DNA of 64,000 nt, taken from positions 239,286,833 through 239,350,832 of the forward strand of contig CM054060.1 in NCBI GenBank assembly GCA_028641055.1. The letters run 5' to 3'. The notes beneath the pieces are model-generated. The model ran no database searches, was not told the origin of the DNA, and saw only the letters and a program-made list of their open reading frames with translations. The stretch's first letter is position 1. Each line of letters opens with the position of its first letter. This document shows positions 32,837 through 45,600 of this stretch, piece by piece. Origin of the DNA: Alopecurus myosuroides (Eukaryota; Streptophyta; Magnoliopsida; Poales; Poaceae). The translations under genes were made by a program, and so were the position numbers.

Positions 32837-34655
32837 GGCCCCAAAGGAGGAGTAATCACCATATCTGGAGACTTCAAGTTGGCAAACGAGCTGGAAAAAG
32901 AAAACGCCCTTTGCGCTGAGAAAGTCATAGCGAAGGAAGAACAGCTGGCCAAAGAGGTATCGGCGACAGAAATGCCGGCAGGCAAAGAAAGCCGGAAGCC
33001 AGCAGATAGCTTCAAGGCTTCCGAGAACACGAGACAGGTAATCCTACATCCCAAAGATCCGACAAAATTTGTCGTAGTGGGAACTGGGATGACCGACAAA
33101 TAGGAAAGCGAGCATCAAGTTCCTCCGTGAGAACTGGGATATTTTTGCTTGGTGTCCAACGGACATGCCAGGCGTACTCCATGTTAAAAGGGAGGAAAAT
33201 TGGAACGCGGATGCATTAGCCCGCATGAGATCAGAAAGGATAAAAATCCTACCACCAGGTGTATTCGTCCAACATTTGTACGAACCATCGATAAAAGGTG
33301 GAGATGTTGATTATCCTCTGGCTTCCGAGTCAATTGAAGTCATGCTCGTTAACCCGGATTGGACAATCCCATATTTAAACTTCTTAGTTGATCAGAAATA
33401 CCCGGATGGTGCAGACGAAGTCTTGCAAAGACAGATTCAGCGTCGATGCAAAGGATACACGATAATTAACAATTTCCTGTATAAACGCAGTACTTCCGGA
33501 ATTTTTCTGCGATGTATTTCACCAGAAGAAGGACGAGAAATCCTGCAAGAAATCCATGCCGGAGATTGCGGACATCATGCTCAATCAAAAAGCATAGTCA
33601 AAAAAGCATTCCGCGTCGGGTTTTTCTGGCTAACAGCAAAGACAGACGCTGAGCACATAGTAAATACGTGTATAGGGTGTCAGTATTACGCCAAGCAGAC
33701 AAATATGCCAGCCCAAGCACTCAAAACTATCCCCATTACATGGACGTTTGCGGTCTAGGGGCTAGATATGATGGGACCATTCAAAACTGCACGACGTGGA
33801 CTCACACATCTACTAGTAGCTGTGGATAAATATACCAATTGGGTGGAGGCTAAACCCATCAAAAAGCTTGACGGTGTAACTGCCAGAAATTTCATCATTG
33901 ACGTAGTCATGAGATATGGCGTTCCACACAGCATAATAACCGACAACGGGACAAACTTCTCCATTAGAGAGTTGGTAAAATATTGCCGACAAACGGGAAT
34001 TCGCCTAGATCTTGCATCTGTGGCACACCCGCAATCCAACGGACAGGTTGAAAGAATGAACAGCTCAATCCTACAAGGAATACGTCTAAGACTCGAATCT
34101 CCTCTTCATAGAGCAGCTGGAGCATGGGCAGAAGAGCTACCTTCCGTGCTTTGGAGTATTCGAACAACACCAAACAGGTCAACCGGGCAAACCCCATTTT
34201 TCCTAGTTTATGGTGCCGAAGCAATCCTTCCAACGGACATGATCCATGATAGCCCAAGAGTGCAGAATTTCGACGACTCGGATGCCGAAAAAGCACGACA
34301 GGATGCCGTCGATCTCTTAGAAGAGGAACGAGAGCTTGTGCTTCAAAGATTCGCCATTTACCGGCAACGTTTACGACGCTACCATAGTCGGAAAATCAGG
34401 CATCGTTCTTTTAAAGAAGGTGACCTAGTGCTAGGATTGGTGCAGCAAAGAAAGCACAAATTGGCCCCAGTATCGGAATGACCATTCGTCATTAGCAAAG
34501 CTATGAAAAATGGATCATACTATCTTGTAGATATTCGGGACACGGAGGATCATCCTGACAAGCCGAATCGCAAAAGAAAGAGAAAGATGGATGCTGAACT
34601 AGGAGAGACAAAGAGGCCCTGGAGTATCCAGCAGTTACGTCCCTTCTATACTTAG
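32837..34655 (+). pseudogene. pol: Tat copy A pol remnant: RT and RNase H deleted, integrase kept
   Basis: Begins with the linker after protease (GVITISGDFKLANELEKE). A TAG at about 33101 and a nearby 2-bp loss break the frame. At 33175-33177 the sequence jumps from the pre-RT motif (DMPGV) to the end of the second RNase H (LHVKREENWNADALARM); 1,680 bp present in copy B are missing between TAC repeats. Integrase follows: H2C2 finger (GDCGHHAQSK, TCIGCQYYAKQ), Asp in GLDMMGPF, Asp in ITDNGTN, Glu in NGQVERMN. A TAG near 33757 replaces the Trp before the first catalytic Asp, and a TGA lies near 34480. It cannot encode its own reverse transcriptase. Confidence 0.9.
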
Positions 34656-35283
34656 TTCAATTTCTATGTAAACATCTTTGAGATCATGAAATAAAGTTGT
34701 CGGAATTCTTATATTCATGTTTTTTACAAGTTTATCATAGTGCAAAACGTGATTCCACCTTATCTATTTCCCAATGATCTTACAAAATACTCAGTGTTAA
34801 CCCGAATTGTGCCTGCGTTCTCGGCGTTTCAAAACTGAATGATTTTCAACCTACCGAAGGTTAAAGGGAACTCGGATTGTGCCTGCGTGCCCGAGCTTCA
34901 TTCAAATATTCCTTACTATTCTCTAAGCATTATCTGATTGTTTATGTGCCGGGTCACTGAAGCTAGTAAGTAAAAATGCCTTTAGTACGATCCATGTTTC
35001 CGAGTTTAAACTGATTGGTTTTACCCAGTAACTTGGCATGAAGATTAAAGTACTACTAAGCCATTTCAAACACTAAGGGCAGTTAAAGTACATAAACTAG
35101 AGAACTTAGAAGATAAAGGAATATAAAACCCGCAAAACTCGCAAAGGATTTCATAAAAGTTAACTGCAAAAGGCGGAGTACTTGTTCATACAAAAGAATA
35201 GAAGCATTACAATAAAAATTACATTGTAAAGTACAGTAATGCTCCTATTTCCTATTTCCACCATCCAGGGCAAAGAGAATTCT
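34656..35283. other. Intergenic region between convergent pol and antisense gene, copy A
   Basis: About 630 bases of AT-rich sequence between the pol stop and the stop codon of the opposing antisense gene. AATAAA-type motifs occur on the plus strand (for example near 34689). Probably holds both 3' untranslated regions. No gene is visible. Confidence 0.6.
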
Positions 35284-38200
35284 TCAAGCACCCGAGTCCT
35301 CCTCGCTGCTGTCATCCTCGGGGGCTTCTGGAATCTCTTCTTCCGGATAGGTGATGGAGATATTCACCATAGAGGCGATCTTGGTGGCGTGACCCTTGAT
35401 TTCATCAAAGATGGTGGTCTGCTGGGTCTCCGAATATCCAAGAGGGATACCGGACGCCACGCGCCAAGATTTGGCACTGGGGTAATGCATACGCATACGG
35501 CCTAAAGCCATGCGCGCACCACCCCGTGCTGCGGAGCGCAAGGTGGATTCCTTGGATTCCGCCACCTCCAGGATAGCTTCCGGAAGTTTCTCAACTTCCG
35601 AGAATTCCCCAGTTCTTGCGGGAAGGTACTTGTTGACCAGCTGCATGCCTGCAGCTCTGATCGCAGTGAATACCTTCCCAAAAGCTCGGATTTTTTGAAT
35701 CCGAGTAAGATCTGGGTCATCTCCTGTTTTTTCAGACAAACAACCAAAGGGTTAGTGAAAATGCAGAGAAAGAAGTTAAGACATGGAAACTCCTGTAAAA
35801 GTTCATAACTTACCGAGGATCTTGTCCATCTCGGAGCCTTCCTCCAGGCGCAGGTTCAAGGCGTTTTCCAAATCTTGGATAGTGGCCTTGTCCTTGTCGG
35901 CCTGTTGGGAGGCCTTGGATTGAGCAATCCCAAGAGCCAGATTGCTGGCCTCCAGATCCCTCTGAACCTTCATAATCTCCTTATGAAGGTCCAAGTTCTC
36001 CCGGCGGAGATTCTCGGCGTTGCCGGCATCTTCAGCAATTTGCTTGGCTTTCGCCAAAGCAGTTGGAAAGCAAGGAACAAAATTCTGGGTTAAGAAAACT
36101 CGGAAAAGTACTTAGAAAAAATTATGGACAAGGAACTTCAGAGAACTAAAGTATACCTGTTCTTTCCGCCAGCTGTAGCTGAGATGATTCCAGCTCTGAT
36201 TCTTTAACATCAATAATAGATAGAAGGGTTTTAACCTCCTCGTTTTTTATGTTAAGCTTGTTAAAAATTTCCAAGTTTATTGTATCAGCGGTTTGCTGAA
36301 ACACGGAAATGAAAGCAAGACGCTTAAGTTAGAACAAGCGTGATAAGAAACATTAAGTTGATAGCGTCCTTTCGACTTATTGCTTGGGGGCTAGAGATAT
36401 TACCTGGCTCATTTGCTGCAAATTTGACAAGGTTTCGTTGAATTCCCTTACATATTTAGAAAAAAGAATTCCAACATGATGAAGGCCGTCTTGCACGACC
36501 TGACGAGGTGAAAATACGAAGTTATTTCGGACAATTAGCCCACCTTGTGGCCAAGGACGGATCAGAGGAGCAGGAGCGAAGAACTTCTTAGCTTCCAGAC
36601 GAATATATCCGAGATCATCAAATGGTTCTTCCTTTACCTGGAAGTTCCTGTCAAAAGTGGGAATAGTTTCGTCCTCCCCAGACGCTCGAGGATGTCTACC
36701 CATCTCTGGTTCCGCCCTTTCCCTCGCATCCATGTTAGATGCAACAGGCTGGCTAGAATTCTGAAACTGTATGTCCGGGTTCATGGTTTTCTCCGCCCTA
36801 GCGAATGTAGTTGGAAGGGGAGAAACTGCGGCGGAAAACGGCTCTCCTTTGCTAGTAGCAGTTCTATGTTTTTTCAATTTCTTTGTCTTCAAAGGAACTG
36901 GAGCAAGGCTAAAAAGGAAAAACCGAGAAGTAAAATATCTCGAAGAAACGGAAGGGAATGATAAGTAAAGAGCTCCAGCAAAATACCCGGATGCGGCGAT
37001 GGGAATTCCGTCAAGATTTATTACTTCCTTGGGTGTCACTTGCCTCTTGCGTTTCCGGCCGCCATAACAGCTGGCATGTAATTCGTCGAGTTCGGCGTTG
37101 GATGCAAGGTCAGTTCCCTTAAGTTCATTGAACTATGGAGAAGGCAAGGAACTCGATTAAGTCAGGAAAAAGAAGTAATCCGAGAGAAATTCAAATCAAG
37201 GAAAATAAAAATACCTTAGGAATTGGGTTCTCCTCGTGATATATTTCCAAACTTTCTCTGTATTGATCACGAGTAGCGACCAACTGGTTGACTCGTTTCT
37301 TGAAATCCCTTTTAGAGTAGGATTTTTCCGTCCCTCTCATTTCGTCTTCTGGCCCTTCGTATTCACAAAGGAGTAGGGAGCGGAAAGCGAGAGGTTGAAT
37401 ACGGCGGCCGAACCAGCACATAACAGTGTCTGTTCCGGTTAGGGGAGGTTGAGAAGAGGTAGGTTTGGCGATACGCCGTTTTATCTTCATCAGGTCTTCC
37501 GGCAAAGTTTGCACCGCCTCAACTGCTCAACTCTCTTGAGGAGTGGCGGCGGAATTGATTAATGGAGGAACCCCGTTTTATTTCCCGGGAAATGGGACGT
37601 CATGATGATAAAAGAAAGAACCCGTCCAAAATTTGACGGATTCTGATGTTTTTATCTTTGGGTACCAGTCTTCCCTAAATCTCCGAAGAGTGAAAGACAT
37701 GGTCCCGCAGATGGGAAGAACGCCCTCTGTGGGATTACGCTTCACTCCAAAGGAGTATTGCCAAAAATCTAGTCTGGGTGCTTTTCCTAAATACCCTTCG
37801 AAAAGGGCTTGGAAGCCGGCTAGGTAGAGGATGGAGTTTGGAGGAAGATTATGTGGTTGAACACCGTAATGGTTGAGGACTTCTAAGAAAAAGGCGGAAG
37901 GCGGCAAACCCATACCTCTCGTAATATGGGAGGTAAGGAGAACGTGTTCCCCATCTTTTGGCTTGGGCTCGGTCTCGTCTTCCGGGCTCCGCCATTTGCC
38001 TTTCAGCAAAAGCCCCTCCTTCTCCATTGTCGGAAGCAGGGACGGCGGAATATTGCTTGGGCACCAGTTGCCGGCGGTTTCCGCCTCGTCTTCTGCTCCG
38101 GCGGCGGCTGACGCTGCGGCCTACGCGGCCGCGAGCTCGTCTCTGACGAGAGCGATTTTCTCTTCCACCATCTCAGGCGCGAACGGTGGAGGAGGCGCGG

Positions 38201-38384
38201 AAGAAGACCCCGCAAGATCTGCGGCGGCGGGACGGATTTCCTCGCCCGCCGCACCGCCAGTGGTCTTCGCCGGCTCGTCGCCGGAGGCGTGCACCGGTGA
38301 ATCCGGTTGTGTATCCATCGTATCGATGATTTCGTCGATGCCCTTTGCGATGGAACGGGGCGGTTAGGAGCTCGGAGATGCCAT
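35284..38384 (-). pseudogene. Tat copy A antisense gene (aORF), intron-containing, broken
   Basis: Transcribed opposite to gag-pol. Start ATG at 38382-38384 (MASPSS), then TAA six codons in. Exon 1 carries a putative gypsy-type transposon domain (PF04195-like): LLTSHITRGMGLPPSAFF, FLEVLNHYGVQPHNLPPNS, GTMSFTLRRFREDWYP. Another stop follows the PGK motif near 37580. Predicted junctions: donor CCTAAG|GTATTT at 37215/37214, acceptor CTCCATAG before 37132, donor ATGAGCCAG|GTAATA near 36405, then a coiled-coil exon (INLEIFNKLNIKNEEVKTLL), a Lys/Glu-rich exon, and the last exon ending EEDSGA at 35284. The acceptor before the Lys/Glu-rich exon (near 36070) is AA here but AG in copy B. Function unknown. 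Confidence 0.8.
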
Positions 38385-38917
38385 CTATTGGCGGCGCGCG
38401 GTTGCTCCGGTGAGGTCTCGGGTGCGTTCGTGCGCTCGGGAGTTGCTCTGCGAGAACTTGGGCGCTGGAATGGTGCTGTGAAGTGAGAGCGGAAGGTTTC
38501 CACGGAGGACAGAGGCGGCTATTTATAGCCGGAATCTCGTCACGATGCGTGCTAACGGCTCTTTTGACCGTTGGATGATCAATGCGTGTCACTCGCCGGA
38601 AATTCCAGGAAATGAAACGACGGGTGATTATTTCTATCGCCTCGTTTCCCGCGAGAATTTGTCAGAGATATGTTTCTGGGTTTCCCGCCTGAAACCCAAA
38701 CGTCCCTTACGTCAGCAGGATTAAAACGCTGACGTAGGAAGTTCCTTCTTCACTAAGGATCGTGTAAGAAAAGCCGGATTTTCTGCATTCCGAGTTTTGC
38801 GTTATAAAATCCTTTGAGAAGAAAAATAAGAATCAAGACTGCGGGCCAATATTTCTCGGAAAATACGCATTTGGCGAAAGACGGCGAATCAGAGTCTTAA
38901 TCCTTCTTGGGGGCTAC
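38385..38917 (-). promoter_or_regulatory. Upstream region of the copy A antisense gene, with TATA box; plus the Tat polypurine tract
   Basis: On the minus strand a TATAAATA (38520-38527) inside GGC-TATAAATA-GCC lies about 135 bases upstream of the antisense ATG. On the plus strand the segment ends in TTGGGGGCTAC (38907-38917), the polypurine tract directly before the shared LTR. Confidence 0.65.
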
Positions 38918-39460
38918 TATCGGATATATACCGAATAGGGGTATATCAGATAGCAGTCTAAAGTGCCAGATTACCCGGGTGGCCCAAGTGGTAGTGGATT
39001 ACGGTCCATTGGGCGGCCCAGTAAGCTGATGCGCAGAAGCCGGATTCTAGAAGAACCCGGATCGCGGCCCACGTGATCTCGCTTGGAGTAGAAGGCGGAT
39101 TCCTTACTTTCCAAGTTAGTAGTTACCGTAGTCTTCTAGGTTTCCTACTCTCTATGCCCTAATCCGGCTATTATATAAAGCTGGACGGGAGATATGATAG
39201 ATAGACAAGAAGCTATAGGCTAACTCGCCGAGAGGTTGATCCTTGACGAGAAGCTAATAGAACCTCACATTGTACTCTGTATACACGGGCTTTAGTCCTG
39301 AATAATGAGATTGCAGGAGTAGGAACGTCGCATTACTGCGTCGTACCGAACCTGGGTAAAAACCCTGTGTCATTGTCCTTCGCACAATCACGTCCCCCCA
39401 CATCTCTATCAATAGTCTCATGGCACCTCCGTCTATGAATTCTACTACAATGTCTCGATA
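38918..39460 (+). repeat. Shared middle LTR: 3' LTR of copy A and 5' LTR of copy B (543 bp)
   Basis: Full-length LTR preceded by copy A's polypurine tract and followed by copy B's PBS. Both terminal dinucleotides are changed: TG to TA at the start and CA to TA at the end, each a C-to-T or G-to-A change. A TATATAAA promoter box lies near 39175-39180. Confidence 0.92.
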
Positions 39461-39461
39461 G

Positions 39462-42400
39462 TTGGCGCCCACCGTGGGGCCGGCGACGTCAGGCGTTAAT
39501 TTTCGATCTGGGATACTCGGCGGAATCGGCAGTTCCATAACTGTCGGAAGCTTGGAGTTCGACAACGACGTTGGACGCTTCCTCGACAACGGATCTTACA
39601 TACCGGCGCAAAATCATCTGGTAAGTGCCTGCGTGTTACCGATTGGATCTACAAACATCTTTATCGGATTAACTGCAGAGGCCATGGGGTTTTGCGGTGG
39701 AAGTAGATTTATCCCACCCGCCCTATACCCAGTCGAAGATGACTACGATACCGGGTTTTGCTCAGATCGCCGACATAAGAGTGAATCACACTTTGTCGGT
39801 ACGGTGCAATCCGAGGTCGCCGAAAACACGGATGAAGGCAATCCCGTGCAGGAGTCAGAAAACAGCAAACCCACAACAGATGTGGAAGATCCGACATCCG
39901 TCAACATAGCGACGAACTCGGAAGCCGACTCCGTGTTATCCGCCATTGAGGCAAGATTAGAGTCAGAAACCGGATCAGACAACTTTGATTCCGAAGACGA
40001 AGACGAAGACGCCTTCGAAAGAAAGGTTAAATCTCTTCAAGAGGGATGCCATGAAGTACTGATGGCAAAACCGGCGGAAAACACGGATGCCGACAGTCAG
40101 GAAAGCCCTAGAACTCTTCCGCCAGAGGAAGAGAGAGAAGACGGAGAAACTTCTCCAAGATACCCCGATGTCAAAGATTTGACAGAGGATGAACCAAACA
40201 AAAAACCTCCCTCTTCCAAGAAAAAGCACAAGGCCGCTAAAAAGCTCCAGTACAAAATCCGGAAGAAGAAATCGGTTGATCCAGCCAATGAAAGCCCGGA
40301 AGTAGGGGATGCAAGCGGAATAAAGCCCGCGGAGAATAAAACAAAAGAAATCCTTGTTCCGCCAATGATAGAACAAGAAGAACATGAGTTACTGCAAACA
40401 CCAGTGGGATTGCACGAACCCCCTGAAGTGCTAGAAGCCAGGAGACAAGCTCTCCAAAGGCAGCAGCAACATCTATACAGAACTCGTGAACACCTCCAAA
40501 AAACCCAGGATGGCATCAAGCTCATAAACGAAGAAATCAAGGAATACGAGAAAAAGAATAGATCTGGCATTAAACCTACAAGGTTACCCGGAATTGTAAG
40601 ACCGGAAGTACTGCCACCAAAAGAAAGGTTTCACAACCCATCTTGGCAACAACAAGTAAACGGCAAAGATGCCAGAGGCAAACCAATATACAAAACCGCA
40701 GCAGAAAATGCGGAAGCAGCATTCGCCATCCTTAACAATGATATGTACTCCAATGGTGAAAAACTTCAAGGGGTGTATGCTTTCTTAGGAAAGGCATTGC
40801 AACAACAACAGCGGGGGCAGCAGCGATCAGGGAAGTTGCACGACGACTCAGCCCTATGTAAAACAGCTACGTGTGCCGCTGGAGCACCTGGACCGGAAGA
40901 ACCTGGAGATTCAAGCAATTCAAAAGAGAAGAAAGCAGATCCGAGAAAAGACAAGAAAAATCCAGATAAAAAGGATGAAGCATCTAGAACCGGATCCCAC
41001 TTCCCGAAAGAGGGACCTAATCCTCGTGATCGGGAAGAAAAGAACCGGAATGACGGAAAAGCAATGCCGCCTCCGAGACGCCCGGCTGAAAAAGCTGGAA
41101 GACAAGATAAACCTCACAGGCGTGAGAGATCCCGGACACCCCCCAGGAATAAGGAAAGACACAGGAGTAGAACTCCACCTTATCCAAAGGGGCAAGATCT
41201 CGGACGAAATAGAGAGTATCCCGGAAAAGCGCGTTCGCGCCACAATGGAAAAGAAAGGAGCAGATCCCCTTCTGTCCATTTAGCCGGCAGGTACTCCGCA
41301 CACATGGATAGAGCGGAAAGAGATGATCTATACTTTGGACCTAAGTGCTTCACAGATAGGATCCGAAGGATAACCCTACACTCTGGCTTTGCCAAAGTTG
41401 GTCCAACGTACCAAAAATACACCGGTAGTACAAACCCGGATACCTGGCTCTCAGACTACTATAGAGCCGTCCAGATCAACAACGGGACAGACTTGGAAGC
41501 TGTAAAGTTTCTTCCTCTAATGTTACTAGATGGAGCCAGAGACTGGATCAATGGATTACCTTCTAGAACTGTCGACAGCTGGGATGATATGGCTCGGGTA
41601 TTTACTCAGCATTTCCGGGGAACCTACAAACGCCCGAATAGCATCAACCAGCTAAACCGTTGCACCCAATTTGAGGACGAACCATACGTGGATTTCATCT
41701 CAAGATGGACGGCAATGAAGAATAGTTGCTCTGGGGTAACTGACGTCAAAGCAATGCACGCTTTTGTCAATGGCCTAAAACCCGGACTTGTACCGTTCAT
41801 GATTGGTTCCAAAAAGCACAAAGATCTCGGATTCATGCTTACTACCGCCAATGAACACGCTGCAGCCGAGGACGACATCAGGGCAAGAGGAGGCAACATC
41901 GATACACTAATACAGGCCAAAAAGAACCCTTGCCTTGAGAGGAAAGGAACTCCAGATGCAACACTAAAGCCCAAAGAGGTTAACATAGCCTTTGGAAGTG
42001 AAAAGGGGAACAGGTGGAAAGGACGCAGTACGGAACCAATCAATTATACCAAGGAAGAGTGGGAAAAAATTAAGTCGAAAAACTGCGTCCACCACTCGCA
42101 ATTCGGGAAACCCACCCACACTAACGCACAATGTTGGCTGAACAAGCATATGAAAGGCAGTGCAGGATCCGGAAACAAGGGGGAAAATTCCAAGAGGAAA
42201 TTTTCCAATCAAAAGCCAGAAGCTGAGAAAGAAGAGAGTGAATCGGACACTGACGAAAAAATCCAGGAACAACAGCGAAAAGGCGAGCCCAAGTTCCCGA
42301 GAGTTGATGGAGAATGTAACCTAACTTTCCTGGCAACTCCCTCAGCAAAGGTGGCAAAGAGAACATTTCGAGAAATAAACGCAGTTGTTCCGGCAACCCC

Positions 42401-42698
42401 GAAATTCTTGAAGTATTCAAACACACCAATTACCTGGGATCAGTCTGATCATCCCGGAAACATCCCTGAACCCGGCACGCAAGCTCTTGTCGTAAGCCCT
42501 ATTGTCCAGTACACTAGGCTAAAAAGAGTGATGATGGATGGAGGATCCAGCATTAACATAATGTACCTGGATACACTGAAGAATCTGAAAATTTCCGAGA
42601 CCCAGCTCAATCACAGAAACATACGTTTTCACGGCATCGTCCCTGGCAGACAAGCACGATCCCTAGGAGAAATTTCCCTAGATGTCACTTTCGGATAA
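39462..42698 (+). pseudogene. gag: Tat copy B gag-protease (about 1,078 codons)
   Basis: The long frame runs through the PBS (APTVGPATSG). The upstream ATG at 39450 in the LTR is followed by TAG (39459-39461), so the likely natural start is lost in this copy. Order by codon of the open frame: acidic N-terminus (100-330), coiled coil with Gln runs (about 340-450), Arg/Ser-rich region (550-610, RSRTPP motifs), gag domain (634-800), CCHC-like finger CVHHSQFGK...HTNAQC (about 875-890), protease with DGGSS (about 1024). A TAA at 42696-42698 (Glu codon in copy A) cuts it just past the protease. No long insertion interrupts this copy. Confidence 0.85.
39463..39480 (+). other. Tat copy B primer-binding site, complementary to tRNA-Lys(CUU)
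   Basis: TGGCGCCCACCGTGGGGC, two bases after the LTR end, is the exact complement of the 3' 18 nt of plant tRNA-Lys(CUU) as I know it. The tRNA identity is independently supported by the extended tRNA copy at 20530-20603. Confidence 0.85.
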
Positions 42699-45600
42699 AA
42701 AGATCACTTCCGTGAGGAAAAAGTATCCTTCGAAGTGGTGCCGTTCGAAAGCGTGTATCACGTGATACTCGGACGTCCAGCCTTCGCCAAATTGATGGCA
42801 AGATCATGTTATATCTATAACAAGCTGAAGATGCCAGGTCCCAAAGGAGTAATCACCATATCTGGAGACTTCAAGTTGGCAAACGAGCTGGAAAAAAGAA
42901 AACACCCTTTGCGTTGAGAAAGTCATAGCAAAGGAAGAGTTGAAAGAGCTCGCCAAAGAGGTATCGCCGACAGAAATGCCGGCATGCAAAGAAAGCCGGA
43001 AGCCAGCAGATAGCTTCAAGGCTTCCGAGAACACGAGAGAGGTAATCCTAGATCCCAAAGATCCGACAAAACTTTTCGTAGTGGGAACTGGGATGACCGA
43101 AAATAGGAAAGCGAGCTCATCAAGTTCCTCCATGAGAACTGGGATATTTTTGCTTGGTGTCCAGCGGACTTGCCAGGCGTACCCAGGGAACTTGTTGAGC
43201 ACCAACTCAAGGTGATCCCAGGATCCAAACCCGTCAAGCAAGGTCTCCGTCGATTTGACGGAAGAAGACGGAAAGCTATTGGCAAGGAGATTATCCGGCT
43301 TTTGGCAGGAGATTTTATCCGGGAAGTTATACATACTGAATGGTCAGCAAATCCAGTATTAGTCCCAAAGAAAGACACTACTACCCTTAGGATGTGTATA
43401 GATTACACCGGCTTAAACAAACTGTGTCCAAAAGACAGGTTTGCGTTACCGCGAATCGATCAAATAATAGATGCCACCGCAGGCTCTGAGCTTTTATGCT
43501 TTTTGGATGCATATTCCGGGTATCATCAAATACGCATGAACAAGGAAGATCAAATCAAAACTTCATTCATAACCCCATATGGGACGTACTATTACATAAC
43601 CATGTCATTTGGCCTGAAGAACGCAGGTGCAACCTACCAGCGTTGCATGCAACGATGTTTGCATAGTCAGATTGGCAAAAATGTCCACGTTTACGTGGAC
43701 GACATTACTGTCGTTACCAAGGAAAAGGAAACACTCCTTGAGGATCTGCCAGAAACCTTCGAAAATTTGCGCACTTATAAAATGAAGTTAAATCCATTAA
43801 AGTGCGTATTCGGGGTTCCCTCAGGAAATCTTCTGGGTTTCATCGTTTCTCACAGAGGAATAGAAGTAAACCCAGAAAAGATCAAAGCAATCTTAAACAT
43901 CTCCAAGCCTACGTGTGTACAAGATGTACAAAGATTGACGGGTTCCGCTGCAGCCGTCAGCAGGTTTATTAGCCGGCTGGGGGATAAAGCCTTGCCACTG
44001 TACAAGTTATTGAAAAAATCCGACAAATTCGAGTGGACAGAGGAGGCAGACGCAGCATTAACCTGGTTGAAGGAAACTTTGATGAAAGCTCTGATTTTGG
44101 CATCCCCAAAAGATGAAGAACCTATGTTATTGTACCTCACGGCTACAAACCGGATTATTAGTGCAGTAATTGTTGTGGAAAGGAAGAAAGACAAACAGAG
44201 CATACCAGACCAGCATCCGATATATTATGTAAGTGAAGTTTTCTCCGAGTCCAAACAAAGGTATCCACACTATCAAAAACTGGCATATAGCGTATTTTTC
44301 GCATCTAGAAAACTTCGCCATTACTTCCAAGGACATTCCATAACAGTGGTATGCAAAGAACCACTAGGGGATATAATAAACAATGCGGAGGCGACTGGCC
44401 GAGGAGCCAAATGGGGCATTGAGCTTGCGGCATTCGACATTAAGTATCAGCCTAGGACGGCAATAAAATCTCAGGTTCTGGCAGATTTTGTCGCCGACTA
44501 GACGGAAGCAATGGAAAAAACACCGATGCCGGAGTCCGAGTACTGGATCATGCACTTTGACGGATCCAAGATGAAGGAGGGCGTTGGAGCTCGTGTAGTC
44601 TTAAAATCACCTAAAGGAGATACAATGGAGTATGTATTACAAATACACTTCAATGCTAGTAACAATGTGGCAGAATACGAAGCTCTGCTTCACGGCTTGC
44701 ATATCGCAAAGGAAATAGGTGTCAAGCGCATTTTATGCTATGGCGACTTAGATTTGGTACAACACCAGCTCAACCAAACTTGGGATGCTAAAAGCCCTAT
44801 AATGGCCGAATACCGGAGAAATATGGATGAGTTTGCTATATGTTTCTTCGGATTCGAACTACTCCATGTTAAAAGGGAGGAAAATTGGAACGCGGATGCA
44901 TTAACCCGCATGGGATCAGAAAGGGTAAAAATCCTACCACCAGGTGTATTCGTCCAACATTTGTACGAACCATCGATAAAAGGTGGAGATGTTGATTATC
45001 CTCTGGCTTCCGAGTCAATTGAAGTCATGCTCGTTAACCCGGATTGGACAATCCCATATTTAAACTTCTTAGTTGATCAGAAATATCCGGATGGAGCAGA
45101 CGAAGTCTTGCAAAGACAGATTCAGCGTCGATGCAAAGGATACACGGTAATTAACAATTTCCTGTATAAACGTAGTACTTCCGGAATTTTTCTGCGATGT
45201 ATTTCACCAGAAGAAGGACGAGAAATCCTGCAAGAAATCCATGCCGGAGATTGCGGACATCATGCTCAATCAAAAAGCATAGTCAAAAAAGCATTCCGCG
45301 CCGGGTTTTTCTGGCTAACAGCCAAGACAGACGCTGAGCACATAGTAAATACGTGTGCAGGGTGTCGGTATTACGCCAAGCAGACAAATATGCCAGCCCA
45401 AGCACTCAAAATTATCCCCATTACATGGACGTTTGCGGTCTGGGGGCTAGATATGATGGGACCATTCCAAACTGCACGAGGTGGACTCACACATCTACTA
45501 GTAGATGTGGATAAATATACCAAGTGGGTGGAGGCTAAACCCATCAAAAAGCTTGACGGTGTAACTGCCAGAAATTTCATCATTGACGTAGTCATGAGAT

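Noticed and set aside
35239..35505. Plus-strand ORFs opposite the antisense genes (also 46924-47190 and 37873-38367)
   Set aside because: They are shadows of the minus-strand exons, and repeat in both array copies only because the real gene does.
38918..39460. Two independent Tat insertions side by side instead of a tandem array
   Set aside because: There is only one LTR between the internal regions and no flanking duplication at its ends.
39254..39589. A minus-strand frame crossing the LTR/PBS junction
   Set aside because: It crosses the middle LTR, PBS and gag start in antisense and has no family match I recognise.
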